Shown: positions 7,803 through 15,971 of the stretch, piece by piece | Position numbering within the stretch: position 1 is the stretch's first letter | Layout of the letters: each line of letters opens with the position of its first letter | Assembly: GCF_014180715.1 (NCBI RefSeq) | Contig: NZ_JACEFC010000039.1 | Location: forward strand, 1 to 34,587 | Length of the DNA stretch: 34,587 nt | Source of the DNA: Nocardioides stalactiti | GTDB lineage: Bacteria > Actinomycetota > Actinomycetes > Propionibacteriales > Nocardioidaceae | Reading direction: 5' to 3' | The notes under the pieces: generated by a model | What the model was told of the DNA's origin: nothing | The model's database searches: none | The model's input: only the letters and a program-made list of their open reading frames with translations | Position numbers and translations under genes: made by a program

Positions 7803-7820
7803 GGGGGAAAGTGGAGGAAG
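7781..7820 (+). promoter_or_regulatory. MraZ operator: four GTGG repeats at 10-bp spacing
   Basis: Four ten-base units, GTGGGGGAAA, GTGGAGTACT, GTGGGGGAAA and GTGGAGGAAG, begin at 7781, 7791, 7801 and 7811. MraZ is known to bind short TGGG-type or GTGG-type direct repeats at 10-bp spacing upstream of its own gene and to repress the operon (shown in E. coli and in mollicutes). Here the units cover the promoter spacer, the -10 element and the predicted transcription start, so binding should block RNA polymerase. Confidence 0.75.
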
Positions 7821-7833
7821 CAGGAGGTGCCCG

Positions 7834-8256
7834 ATGCTCTTCATGGGCACCTACACCCCCAAGCTCGACGACAAGGGGCGCCTCTTCCTCCCGGCGAAGT
7901 TCAGGGACCGACTGGCGGAGGGGATCGTGGTGACGCAGGGTCAGGAGAACTGCCTCGTCGTCTGGCCCTCCGACGTCTTCGCCGAGGAGGCCGAGCGCGC
8001 AGCGTCCCGGCCGATGACCAACCGGGCCGCACGCCGTTACGCACGGGTGCTGTTCGCCGGCGGCGACGAGGGCACGCCGGACAAGCAGGGCCGGATCGGC
8101 ATCCCGGCCCACCTGCGGGACTACGCCCGCATCGAGCGGGACGTGGTCGTCATCGGCGTCCGCGACCGCCTCGAGATCTGGAACCCGACCGCGTGGCAGG
8201 AGTTCCAGGCGGACGCGATGGCCGACTTCGCCGACCTCGACGAGGACGACGACTGA
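7834..8256 (+). CDS. mraZ: Transcriptional regulator MraZ
   Basis: The 140-residue protein contains two SpoVT/AbrB-like MraZ domains. The first has GTYTPKLDDKGRLFLPAKFR (residues 5-24) and the second TPDKQGRIGIPAHLR; both contain the conserved Gly-Arg of the family. MraZ forms ring-shaped oligomers that bind direct DNA repeats and control the dcw operon. ATG 7834 is supported by AGGAGG at 7822-7827 with 6-nt spacing and by the family start of the MFxGTYTPKLD type. The acidic tail (ADLDEDDD) is a small extension. It is the first gene of the cluster and is probably autoregulated through the 10-bp repeats in front of it. Confidence 0.95.
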   Translation: MLFMGTYTPKLDDKGRLFLPAKFRDRLAEGIVVTQGQENCLVVWPSDVFAEEAERAASRPMTNRAARRYARVLFAGGDEGTPDKQGRIGIPAHLRDYARIERDVVVIGVRDRLEIWNPTAWQEFQADAMADFADLDEDDD

Positions 8257-8340
8257 GGCGCGAGCGCCGTACGACAGCAGGACCAGCAGCACCAGCAGGG
8301 CAGGCACAAGTAGATAGCGATCCGCAGGACGAGGTCTTCA

Positions 8341-8401
8341 GCCCGCTCCCGCAGCCATCTGGGGCACCTTCCCCGGCACCAGACGGTTCACGGGAGCGGG
8401 C
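8341..8401 (+). ncRNA. Structured leader upstream of rsmH, candidate mraW RNA motif
   Basis: GCCCGCTCCCG (8341-8351) pairs perfectly with CGGGAGCGGGC (8391-8401), giving an 11-bp stem. Within its 39-nt loop TCTGG (8358-8362) can pair with CCAGA (8379-8383), and GGGG (8361-8364) with CCCC (8371-8374) as an alternative inner stem. A structured mraW RNA has been described by comparative genomics in the leader of mraW (rsmH) in many actinobacteria. Position and lineage match; I cannot align it to the published consensus here. The surrounding 8257-8476 gap of 220 nt holds no other gene that I can support. Confidence 0.55.
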
Positions 8402-8476
8402 GGGGGACCTGGCCCGGCGGATCGCTCGAGCGAGCAGCAGTTCCATCGAGCACAGCAAGGGCAGGGGGTCGAAGCG

Positions 8477-8614
8477 ATGAGCGTGATGGGCGCGAACAGC
8501 GAACCGCGGGTCCGCGAGCTGGCCCGCGAGGCCGTGACGCTGATGGCCTTCTCCGCTGCGGTGTCGGTCTCCGTCGCCCTGCTCCTCCTGCTGGCCTACG
8601 GACTGGGACTCTGA
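8477..8614 (+). CDS. Small single-helix membrane protein between mraZ and rsmH
   Basis: ATG 8477 opens a 45-codon frame ending at TGA 8612-8614, only 13 nt before rsmH. AGGGGG at 8463-8468 lies 8 nt before the start and could be its ribosome site. The product has a charged N-terminal half ([13 protein letters not shown]) and a hydrophobic segment at residues 22-43 containing [20 protein letters not shown]. This is a plausible cytosol-in single-pass topology. I do not recognise a family. Its place inside the cluster suggests a division- or envelope-linked role, or a leader peptide that affects rsmH translation. The coding potential is supported by the amino-acid pattern and tight spacing, not by known homologues. 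Confidence 0.55.
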   Translation: MSVMGANSEPRVRELAREAVTLMAFSAAVSVSVALLLLLAYGLGL

Positions 8615-8627
8615 GGTCCGAACGGCG

Positions 8628-9602
8628 ATGACGACTCCCCGACACGTTCCGGTGCTCCTCGACCGGGTCGTGGCGCTCCTGGCTCCTGCGCTCGACCACA
8701 GCGACGCTGTCCTGGTCGACGCGACCCTCGGCCTCGGCGGTCACAGCGAGGCGGTCCTCGCCCGCTGCGAGCTGGCCCGGGTCGTCGGGATCGACCGTGA
8801 CCCCCGCGCCCTCGAGCTGAGCCGCGAGCGGCTGGCGCCGTACGGCGACCGCTTCACCGCCGTCCACGCCGTGTACGACGAGATCCCCGACGTCCTCGAC
8901 GACCTCGGTCTCGCGCACGTCGACGGGGTCCTCTTCGACCTCGGGGTGTCCTCGATGCAGCTCGACCTCGCCGAGCGCGGGTTCGCCTACTCCGTCGACG
9001 CCCCGCTCGACATGCGGATGGACAGCGGCGCCCGCGGCGGCCCCACGGCGGCCGACGTGCTCAACACCTACGAGGGCCGCGACCTGGTCCGCGTGCTGCG
9101 CGACTACGGCGAGGAACGGATGGCCCGTCGGATCGCCGACGCGATCGTCCGCGAGCGGGCCAAGGAGCCGTTCACCACCTCCGGCCGCCTGGTCGCGCTC
9201 CTGTACGACGTCATCCCGGCGCCCGCGCGCCGGACCGGGGGACACCCGGCCAAGCGCACCTTCCAGGCGCTCCGGATGGAGGTCAACGACGAGCTCCGGG
9301 TCCTCGAGCGGGCGATGCCCGCGGCGATCGACGCCATCGGCGTCGGCGGCCGGGTCGTCGTGGAGGCCTATCACTCGCTGGAGGACCGGCTGGTCAAGCG
9401 GGCGTTCACCGCCGCGACCGCCTCCGACGTGCCCGAGGACCTGCCCTTCGTGCCGGAGGGCCACGAGCCGGCGCTGCGCCTGGTGACCCGCGGGTCCGAG
9501 CAGGCCAGTGCCGCCGAGATCGCCGAGAACCCTCGCGCCGCCTCCGTCCGGTTGCGCGCGATCGAACGAGTCCGCCCCCACGACGGCAAGGGAGCCGCGT
9601 AG
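8628..9602 (+). CDS. rsmH: 16S rRNA (cytosine1402-N4)-methyltransferase
   Basis: The 324-residue protein begins [13 protein letters not shown] and has the RsmH SAM-binding motif [15 protein letters not shown] (residues 30-44), then [11 protein letters not shown] and [21 protein letters not shown], a very specific family signature. [18 protein letters not shown] and [13 protein letters not shown] complete the diagnosis. The enzyme methylates N4 of C1402 in the ribosomal P site. The older name is mraW. ATG 8628 follows the small membrane protein gene by 13 nt; the ribosome site is weak (GAGG 8613-8616, 11 nt upstream). The stop overlaps nothing and ftsL follows immediately at 9603. Confidence 0.97.
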   Translation: MTTPRHVPVLLDRVVALLAPALDHSDAVLVDATLGLGGHSEAVLARCELARVVGIDRDPRALELSRERLAPYGDRFTAVHAVYDEIPDVLDDLGLAHVDGVLFDLGVSSMQLDLAERGFAYSVDAPLDMRMDSGARGGPTAADVLNTYEGRDLVRVLRDYGEERMARRIADAIVRERAKEPFTTSGRLVALLYDVIPAPARRTGGHPAKRTFQALRMEVNDELRVLERAMPAAIDAIGVGGRVVVEAYHSLEDRLVKRAFTAATASDVPEDLPFVPEGHEPALRLVTRGSEQASAAEIAENPRAASVRLRAIERVRPHDGKGAA

Positions 9603-10169
9603 ATGAGCAGCAGCACCGCACCCCAGCTTCGCGCTCGCCTGCCGCGCATCGCGGAGGTCGCCGTCCAGCGGGCCCGGCTCACCGTCGTCCCGCGGCCGCG
9701 TACCCGCCCGCGCGCGCCGCGGGTCCCGTTCGTGACCCTCGTGAGCGCGATCATGCTCGCGGGTGTCCTCGGGCTGCTCCTCTTCAACACCTCCATGCAG
9801 CAGGCGTCGTTCCGCGCGAGCGCGCTGGAGGACCAGGCCATGCACCTCACCGCCCAGGAGCAGGCACTGCGCTCGCAGCTCCAGGTCCTGCGCGACCCGA
9901 AGCGGATCGCGGCCCGGGCCCAGGACCGCGGCATGGTGCTGCCGACCGGTGCCGCGTGCGTCCTCGACCTCGGCAGCGGTCGGGTCGCCGGGACCTGCGC
10001 CGGGGCCCTGCCCGACGTCACGATCCCCACCGACGCCCCCGGCCGGAAGCGCCCGGCGTTCCTCGACCCGCCGACCGTGACGGTCGCCGACCGCGCGGCC
10101 AGCAGCATGGTCATCGAGCGCCCCGAAGGCCGGCGCCACGGCGCGTCCGACCGCAATCCCCAGCGCTGA
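9603..10169 (+). CDS. ftsL: FtsL-like cell division protein
   Basis: The 188-residue protein has a basic cytosolic region of about 41 residues, one transmembrane helix (about 42-62, VPFVTLVSAIMLAGVLGLLLF) and a helical, coiled-coil-like region at 66-98 (ALEDQAMHLTAQEQALRSQLQVL) followed by RIAARAQDRGMVLP. That architecture and its place between rsmH and ftsI identify it as the FtsL/septum-formation-initiator type protein, which joins FtsQ and FtsB at the septum and helps activate FtsW-FtsI. The C-terminal 80 residues are Pro/Arg-rich and poorly conserved. ATG 9603 directly follows the rsmH stop; AAGGGAG at 9588-9594 is a good ribosome site 8 nt upstream. Confidence 0.8.
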   Translation: MSSSTAPQLRARLPRIAEVAVQRARLTVVPRPRTRPRAPRVPFVTLVSAIMLAGVLGLLLFNTSMQQASFRASALEDQAMHLTAQEQALRSQLQVLRDPKRIAARAQDRGMVLPTGAACVLDLGSGRVAGTCAGALPDVTIPTDAPGRKRPAFLDPPTVTVADRAASSMVIERPEGRRHGASDRNPQR

Positions 10170-10174
10170 CGATT

Positions 10175-10180
10175 TAGGTT
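10175..10180 (+). promoter_or_regulatory. Putative internal leaderless promoter (-10) for ftsI
   Basis: TAGGTT fits TANNNT and ends 7 nt before the GTG at 10188, in the 18-nt gap between ftsL and ftsI. Transcription would begin at the ftsI start codon. The same hexamer precedes moxR with 6-nt spacing. No -35 is evident. Confidence 0.4.
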
Positions 10181-10187
10181 GGAGCGT

Positions 10188-11972
10188 GTGACCGGACCGA
10201 GCCGCCTCCGAACGGCCCGAACCCCCCTGCGTGCCTCGCCGCAGCTGCGGCTGCGGATCGGTTTCATCCTCATCGCGATGGTGCTCTCGGTGTTCGCCGC
10301 GCGCCTGGTCCAGCTCCAGGGCGTCGACCCGGACAACTACGCCGACATGGCCGCGGAGGAGGGCACGGACACCGTGCTGCTGCCCGCCACCCGCGGGGAG
10401 ATCCTCGACCGCAACGGCGAGGCACTGGCCGAGTCGATCGACGGCCGGATGATCGTCGCCGACCCGGCCCTGACCGCTGACGACGCCCCCGAGCTCGCCT
10501 CCTTCCTCTCCAAGCGGCTCGGCATCGACTACATCCGCGTCCTCGAGCGGTTGCGGGTCGAGGGCAGCCGGTTCCAGTACATCGCGCGCCAGGTCCCCGC
10601 GAGCCTGGCCAACGAGGTGGTCTCCGACGCCGCGGACAAGGGCTTCGTCGGGCTGTTCACCCAGCGCGACCCGGTGCGGCAGTACCCGTTCGACCAGGTG
10701 GCCGCCAACCTGCTCGGCTTCCTCGGCACCCCGCGCAAGGACGGCTCGGCCCGGGCTCTCGCCGGTCTCGAGGACGCCTTCAACGACTACCTCTCCGGCG
10801 TCGACGGCGAGGCGCGGTACGAGGTCGGCGCCGGCGCCCAGATCCCGCTCGGTGACAACACCGTGACGCCGGCCGTCGACGGGAACGACCTCACCCTCAC
10901 CCTCGACGCCGACCTGCAGTTCTACACCCAGCAGGTCCTCCAGCAGACCGTCGAGGGCTCGCAGGGCGAGTCCGGCATCGCGGTCATCATGGACAGCCGT
11001 ACCGGCGAGGTCCTCGCCCTCGCCGACTACCCGTCGTACGACGCGAGCGAGCCGCAGGAGTGGCCGAAGTCGCGCTACCGGTCCAGCGCGCTCACCGACG
11101 TCTACGAGCCCGGCTCGACCCAGAAGGTGCTCACGCTCAGCGCCGTCATCGACGCCGGCCTCGGCCGCCCGCGCCAGCAGTACGTCGTACCGCCGGTGCT
11201 CAACCGTCAGGACCGCCCGATCCACGACCACTGGGTCCACGGCATCGAGCACCTGACGCTGGCCGGCATCCTGGCGAAGTCGTCCAACATCGGCACCGTC
11301 CTCGCGGCCGACGAGTTCGCGCCGGGGGTGCTGCGCCGCTACCTGACGGCGTTCGGCCTCGGCAAGGAGACCAACGTCGGGCCTCGGGGCGAGACCAAGG
11401 GCCTGCTGCCCGAGGGCGCGGCGTGGACCGACCAGGTCGACGACCGCATCGCGTTCGGCCAGTCCCTCTCGGTCAACGCGGTCCAGATGATCGCGGCGAT
11501 CAACACCATCGCCAACGACGGCGTCCGGATCGACCCGAGCCTGGTCGAGGGCTCCGCGACGCTCGACGACGGCACGGAGGTCGGCACCGACCACGCCGAG
11601 CAGCGCCGGGTCGTCAGCGTGGAGGCCGCTCGCCAGACTGCTCTCATGATGGAGCGCGTGCTCGATCCCGAGGACGGCGTCGCCTCGATCGCACAGGTGC
11701 CGGGCTACCGCATCGCGGGCAAGACCGGGACGGCGCAGCGGGTGTCCGACGCGTGCGGCTGCTACGACGGCAGCCGCACGGCCTCGTTCGTCGGCTTCGG
11801 TCCCACCGACGACGCGCGTTTCACCATCTACGTCGTGGTCCACGACTCCAGAGGGGGTGGCGGCTCGGCCGTCGCCGGCCCGGCCTTCGCCAAGCTGATG
11901 AGCTATGCGCTGCGGCGCTACGGCGTCCCGCCGACGGAGACGCGCCCGTCGCAGATCCCTGTCGAGTGGTGA
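10188..11972 (+). CDS. ftsI: Septal peptidoglycan transpeptidase FtsI (PBP3-type)
   Basis: This 594-residue class B penicillin-binding protein has a basic cytosolic end, one membrane anchor (about residues 24-44, LRIGFILIAMVLSVFAARL), a PBP dimerisation domain (starting at ATRGEILDRNGEALAES) and a transpeptidase domain. The active-site motifs are all present: S310-T-Q-K313, S365-S-N367 and K512-T-G514. It crosslinks septal wall made by FtsW. The start is set at GTG 10188 (VTGPSRLRTA); an in-frame TTG at 10179 would overlap the likely -10 element TAGGTT. Its stop TGA 11970-11972 is 5 nt from the murE start. Pairs of cysteines near residues 524-526 (ACGCY) are a minor oddity. Confidence 0.96.
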   Translation: MTGPSRLRTARTPLRASPQLRLRIGFILIAMVLSVFAARLVQLQGVDPDNYADMAAEEGTDTVLLPATRGEILDRNGEALAESIDGRMIVADPALTADDAPELASFLSKRLGIDYIRVLERLRVEGSRFQYIARQVPASLANEVVSDAADKGFVGLFTQRDPVRQYPFDQVAANLLGFLGTPRKDGSARALAGLEDAFNDYLSGVDGEARYEVGAGAQIPLGDNTVTPAVDGNDLTLTLDADLQFYTQQVLQQTVEGSQGESGIAVIMDSRTGEVLALADYPSYDASEPQEWPKSRYRSSALTDVYEPGSTQKVLTLSAVIDAGLGRPRQQYVVPPVLNRQDRPIHDHWVHGIEHLTLAGILAKSSNIGTVLAADEFAPGVLRRYLTAFGLGKETNVGPRGETKGLLPEGAAWTDQVDDRIAFGQSLSVNAVQMIAAINTIANDGVRIDPSLVEGSATLDDGTEVGTDHAEQRRVVSVEAARQTALMMERVLDPEDGVASIAQVPGYRIAGKTGTAQRVSDACGCYDGSRTASFVGFGPTDDARFTIYVVVHDSRGGGGSAVAGPAFAKLMSYALRRYGVPPTETRPSQIPVEW

Positions 11973-11977
11973 CGCCG

Positions 11978-13516
11978 ATGGATGCCGGGACCACACGACC
12001 CCAGCACCCGGCCACGCTCGCGTTCGACGACGTCGTCGCGCTCGTCCGGGAGCGGGCCGAGGTCCGGGTGGTCGTCGGCGACGGTGAGCCCGGTCCGGTC
12101 AGCGGGATCACGCTGGACTCCCGACGGGTGCTGCCCGGCGACGTCTACGCCGCCCTGCCCGGTGCGCGCGCGCACGGCATCGACTTCGTCGACCAGGCCG
12201 TCGCGGCCGGCGCCTGCGCCGTGCTCACCGACGAGTCCGGCGCGGCCGCGCTCCCGCCCGGGACACCGGGGATCGTGGTGGCCTGGCCACGCACCGTCCT
12301 CGGTGCCGTGTCCGCCGGGATCTACGGCCGCCCGGCCGAGGCGATGCGGATGATCGGCGTGACCGGCACCCAGGGCAAGACCACCGTCACCCGGCTCCTC
12401 GACGGCGGGCTCGGCGCGGCCGGGACCTCCTCGGCGGTCGTCGGCACCGTCGGCACCCGGATCGCCGGGGCCGACCTCAAGACGGCGCTCACCACGCCGG
12501 AGGCCCCCGACCTGCACGGCCTGTTCGCGGTGATGCGCGAGCGCGGCGTGGAGGTCTGCGCGATGGAGGTGTCGAGCCACGCCCTCGTGCTGGGGCGCGT
12601 CGACGGGGTGGTGTTCGACGTGGCGGTTTTCACCAACCTCGGGCGCGACCACCTCGACTTCCACACCGACCTCGACGACTACTTCGCGGCGAAGGCCCAG
12701 CTCTTCACCCCCGAGCGGGCGCGGCTCGGCGTGGTCAACATCGATGACGGGCACGGTCGGCGGCTGGCCGCGGAGGCGACCGTCCCGGTGCGCACCCTGT
12801 CCACGCGGGGGCAGGACGCCGACTGGTCGGCCGTCGACCTCGACCTCGGTCACGAGGGCTCGACGTTCACGGTCCGCGGCCCCGGCGGGGTCTCGCTGCA
12901 CGCCGCCGTACCGCTCCCGGGGGACTTCAACGTCGCCAACGCGCTCGCGGCGATCGCGGCCGCGGTCGAGGCGGGCTTGGACCCCACGACCGTCGTGGCC
13001 GGGATCGCCGCTGCAGGCGGGGTCCCGGGGCGTCTGGAGCGGGTGTCCGGCGCCCGTGCTCCGTTCGCGGTCTACGTCGACTACGCCCACAAGCCTGACG
13101 CCCTCACGGCGGTCCTCGCCACCCTCCGACCGGTCACCCGAGGGCGTCTCATCGCCGTCATCGGCGCCGGCGGCGACCGGGACCAGGGCAAGCGCCCGGT
13201 GATGGGAGCGATCGCCGCGGCGACCGCCGACCTGGTCGTCGTCACCGACGACAACCCGCGCACCGAGGACCCGGCGACGATCCGGGCGGCCGTCCTCGCC
13301 GGCACCGCGGAGGTCCCCGAGGGCGAGCGCGCCGAGGTGCGCGAGGTCGGTGACCGTCGGGCGGCGATCGAGGCTGCACTGACCGCCGCGAGGGACGGCG
13401 ACGTCGTCCTCGTGGCCGGCAAGGGCCACGAGACCGGCCAGGAGGTCTCCGGCGTGGTCCACCCGTTCGACGACCGCGACGTCGTGCGGGACCTGCTGAG
13501 GAGCGTCGGCCGATGA
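11978..13516 (+). CDS. murE: UDP-MurNAc-tripeptide synthetase MurE (DAP-adding)
   Basis: The 512-residue Mur ligase adds the third amino acid to UDP-MurNAc-L-Ala-D-Glu. It has an N-terminal UDP-binding domain (ITLDSRRVLPGDVYAALPG), an ATP-binding loop GTQGKTT (Lys134), the MEVSSHAL motif with NLGRDHLDFH, and a C-terminal domain with D425-N-P-R428. The DNPR tetrad is typical of enzymes that add diaminopimelate rather than lysine; it does not tell LL- from meso-DAP. ATG 11978 is preferred because GGTGA (11968-11972) lies 5 nt upstream. GTG 11969, overlapping the ftsI stop as GTGA, is an alternative three codons longer. The 3' end overlaps murF as ATGA. Confidence 0.95.
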   Translation: MDAGTTRPQHPATLAFDDVVALVRERAEVRVVVGDGEPGPVSGITLDSRRVLPGDVYAALPGARAHGIDFVDQAVAAGACAVLTDESGAAALPPGTPGIVVAWPRTVLGAVSAGIYGRPAEAMRMIGVTGTQGKTTVTRLLDGGLGAAGTSSAVVGTVGTRIAGADLKTALTTPEAPDLHGLFAVMRERGVEVCAMEVSSHALVLGRVDGVVFDVAVFTNLGRDHLDFHTDLDDYFAAKAQLFTPERARLGVVNIDDGHGRRLAAEATVPVRTLSTRGQDADWSAVDLDLGHEGSTFTVRGPGGVSLHAAVPLPGDFNVANALAAIAAAVEAGLDPTTVVAGIAAAGGVPGRLERVSGARAPFAVYVDYAHKPDALTAVLATLRPVTRGRLIAVIGAGGDRDQGKRPVMGAIAAATADLVVVTDDNPRTEDPATIRAAVLAGTAEVPEGERAEVREVGDRRAAIEAALTAARDGDVVLVAGKGHETGQEVSGVVHPFDDRDVVRDLLRSVGR

Positions 13517-14892
13517 TCCCGATGCGGCTCGACGAGATCGCCGGCGTCGTCGGCGGCGAGGTCCACGGCGACCCCGCCGTCGTCGTCTCCGGTGCGGCGT
13601 ACGTCGACAGCCGGACGCCGTCCGCCGACGGGCTGTTCGTGGCGATCGTGGGGGAGCACGTCGACGGTCACGACTACGCCGACGGCGCGCACGCCGTCCT
13701 GGCCAGCCGGCCGACCGCCGCACCGACCGTCGTCGTGGCCGACCCGGTCGTCGCCCTCGGACTGCTGGCGCGCCATGTCGTCGAACGGCTGCCGGTGACG
13801 GTGCTGGCGCTGACCGGTTCGCAGGGCAAGACCGGCACCAAGGACTACCTCGCCAGCGTGCTGGGGACTCTCGCCGGCCCCGAGCGTGTGGTCGCCACCG
13901 AGGGCAACGGCAACAACGAGATCGGCGTGCCCCTCACCGTGCTGCGCGCCGGCGAGGGCACCGACCACCTCGTGGTCGAGATGGGTGCGCGCGGGATCGG
14001 CCACATCGCCTACCTGTGCGGCATCGCGCCGCCTCAGATCGCGGCCTGCCTCAACGTCGGCACCGCCCACGTCGGTGAGTTCGGCGGCCGTGAGCAGATC
14101 GCCGTCGCAAAGGGCGAGATCGTCGAGGCGCTGCCCGCCGACGGGGTCGCGGTGCTCAACGCCGACGACCCGCTCGTGTCCGCGATGGCCGGCCGGACCC
14201 ACGCCCGGGTGCTCGCGTTCGGCGGCGCCGACGCAGCCGTCCGGTTCCAGGACGTCGTCCTCGACGGCCTGGGGAGGCCCGCGTTCACCCTCAGCCACGA
14301 TGGCGTGACCGCCGAGGTCCGGCTGCGTCAGACGGGCGCCCACCAGGCTGTCAACGCCGCGGCGGCCGCAGCGATGGCGATCGGTGCGGGCTTCCCGCTC
14401 GCCGACGTCGCGCGCGCCCTCGGCGAGGCCGAGGCGGCCTCGCGCTGGCGGATGGAGGTCCGCGAGCGCGCCGACGGGATGGTCGTCGTCAACGACGCCT
14501 ACAACGCCAACCCCGACTCCATGCGGGCCGCGCTGGAGGCCGTCGCGGCCATCGGGCGGTCCGGCGGGCGTCGTACCGTCGCGGTGCTCGGGGAGATGAA
14601 GGAGCTCGGCTCCGAGCACGACGCGGGGCACCGGTCGGTCGGTGCCGACGCCGCCCGGCTCGGCATCGACGTGGTCGTCGTCGTCGGCGAGGCGGGCGCC
14701 GGAATCGGCGACGCGAGTGACGGGCAGGGCCCTTCGGTGATCAGGACCGAGGGGCGCGACGCAGCGCTGGCCTGGTTGCGGCAGAATGCCGGTTCGTTGG
14801 ACGTCGTGCTCGTCAAGGCGTCCCGTGGAGCGGCCCTGGAATGGGTCGCCGACCAGCTCCTGGACGAGGGTGAGAGGACGGCGGAGTGCTAG
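13513..14892 (+). CDS. murF: UDP-MurNAc-tripeptide--D-Ala-D-Ala ligase MurF
   Basis: This 459-residue Mur ligase adds D-Ala-D-Ala to finish the UDP-MurNAc-pentapeptide. It shows the UDP-binding start YVDSRTPSADGLFVAIVGE, an ATP loop GSQGKTGTK (Lys106), the MurF-type TEGNGNNEIGVPLTVL and VVEMGARGIGHI, and the C-terminal VVNDAYNANPDSMRAAL, which is specific for MurF. ATG 13513 overlaps the murE stop as ATGA, so translation is probably coupled. The 3' end overlaps mraY by 7 nt. A cytosolic enzyme. Confidence 0.96.
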   Translation: MIPMRLDEIAGVVGGEVHGDPAVVVSGAAYVDSRTPSADGLFVAIVGEHVDGHDYADGAHAVLASRPTAAPTVVVADPVVALGLLARHVVERLPVTVLALTGSQGKTGTKDYLASVLGTLAGPERVVATEGNGNNEIGVPLTVLRAGEGTDHLVVEMGARGIGHIAYLCGIAPPQIAACLNVGTAHVGEFGGREQIAVAKGEIVEALPADGVAVLNADDPLVSAMAGRTHARVLAFGGADAAVRFQDVVLDGLGRPAFTLSHDGVTAEVRLRQTGAHQAVNAAAAAAMAIGAGFPLADVARALGEAEAASRWRMEVRERADGMVVVNDAYNANPDSMRAALEAVAAIGRSGGRRTVAVLGEMKELGSEHDAGHRSVGADAARLGIDVVVVVGEAGAGIGDASDGQGPSVIRTEGRDAALAWLRQNAGSLDVVLVKASRGAALEWVADQLLDEGERTAEC

Positions 14893-15971
14893 CGATCCTG
14901 CTCGGCGGGGGCTTCGCCCTGCTGATCTCGTTGCTCGGCACCCGGGTCGCGATCCACTGGTTCACCAAGTGGGGCTACGGCCAGGAGATCCGCGAGGACG
15001 GGCCGACCAGCCACCACACCAAGCGAGGCACCCCGACGATGGGCGGCGTCGTCATCATCCTCGCCGCGGTCCTGGGCTACTGCCTGGCCAAGGTGTTGAC
15101 CTGGGACACGCCGAGCGCGTCCGCCGTGCTGCTCCTCTTCCTCTTCGTCGGGATGGGACTGGTCGGGTTCCTCGACGACTTCATCAAGATCTACAAGCAG
15201 CGCAACCTCGGGCTGCGGAGCAAGGCCAAGATGGTCGGGCAGACCGTCATCGCCCTGGTCTTCGGCGGGCTCGCCCTGTCGCCGTGGCTGGAGGACGAGA
15301 ACGGCCGGACGCCCGCCTCGGAGAAGATCTCGTTCCTTCGCGAGATCGACTGGCTGGTGCTGCCGACGGTCCTCGCCCTGCTGCTCGTGTGGCTGCTCGT
15401 CACCGGCTTCAGCAACGCCGTCAACCTCACCGACGGACTCGACGGCCTCGCCGCGGGCGCGAGCGTGATGGTCTTCGGGGCCTACACGCTCGTGAACATC
15501 TGGCAGAACAACCAGTTCTGCCAGGAGGACCCGAGCGCGAGCTGCTACAACGTGCGCGACCCGCTCGACCTGGCGATCATCGCGGCCGCGATCACCGGGG
15601 CCTGCTTCGGCTTCCTGTGGTGGAACGCGTCGCCGGCCCGGATCTTCATGGGCGACACGGGCTCGCTGGCTCTCGGTGGCGCTCTGGCCGGGTTCGCGAT
15701 CCTGACCCGCACGGAGCTCCTCCTGGTCATCCTGGGCGGCCTGTTCGTGCTCGAGACGGTCTCGGTGATGATGCAGGTCACCTGGTTCAAGGCCACGAAA
15801 CGCTTCACGGGCGTCGGCAAGCGGATCTTCCGGATCGCCCCGATCCACCACCACTTCGAGATGCTCGGGTGGGAGCAGGTGACGGTCGTCATCCGGTTCT
15901 GGATCATCACCGGGCTCTTCGTCGCCACCGGCCTCGGGGTGTTCTACGCCGAGTGGGTGGCCAGGCTTTGA
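14886..15971 (+). CDS. mraY: Phospho-MurNAc-pentapeptide transferase MraY
   Basis: The 361-residue polytopic membrane enzyme moves phospho-MurNAc-pentapeptide onto undecaprenyl phosphate to form lipid I. It has about ten hydrophobic helices and all family signatures: SHHTKRGTPTMGG (residues 42-54), FLDDFIKI (D97, D98), NAVNLTDGLDGLA (N180, D183), FMGDTGSLALGG (D257) and APIHHHFE (His321-323). GTG 14886 lies inside the end of murF, whose TAG is at 14890-14892; GAGAGGAC just upstream may serve as ribosome site. The stop TGA 15969-15971 overlaps the proposed TTG start of murD. Confidence 0.97.
   Translation: MLAILLGGGFALLISLLGTRVAIHWFTKWGYGQEIREDGPTSHHTKRGTPTMGGVVIILAAVLGYCLAKVLTWDTPSASAVLLLFLFVGMGLVGFLDDFIKIYKQRNLGLRSKAKMVGQTVIALVFGGLALSPWLEDENGRTPASEKISFLREIDWLVLPTVLALLLVWLLVTGFSNAVNLTDGLDGLAAGASVMVFGAYTLVNIWQNNQFCQEDPSASCYNVRDPLDLAIIAAAITGACFGFLWWNASPARIFMGDTGSLALGGALAGFAILTRTELLLVILGGLFVLETVSVMMQVTWFKATKRFTGVGKRIFRIAPIHHHFEMLGWEQVTVVIRFWIITGLFVATGLGVFYAEWVARL

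Noticed and set aside
8423..8432. CGCTCGAGCG palindrome as a regulator site
   Set aside because: A single 10-bp palindrome in very GC-rich sequence is expected by chance and there is no second copy nearby.
8388..11996. 1202-codon open frame on the minus strand across rsmH, ftsL and ftsI
   Set aside because: It lies opposite three unmistakable genes. Its Arg/Asp/Val/Gly-rich product has no recognisable motif and is the usual antisense shadow of high-GC codon use.
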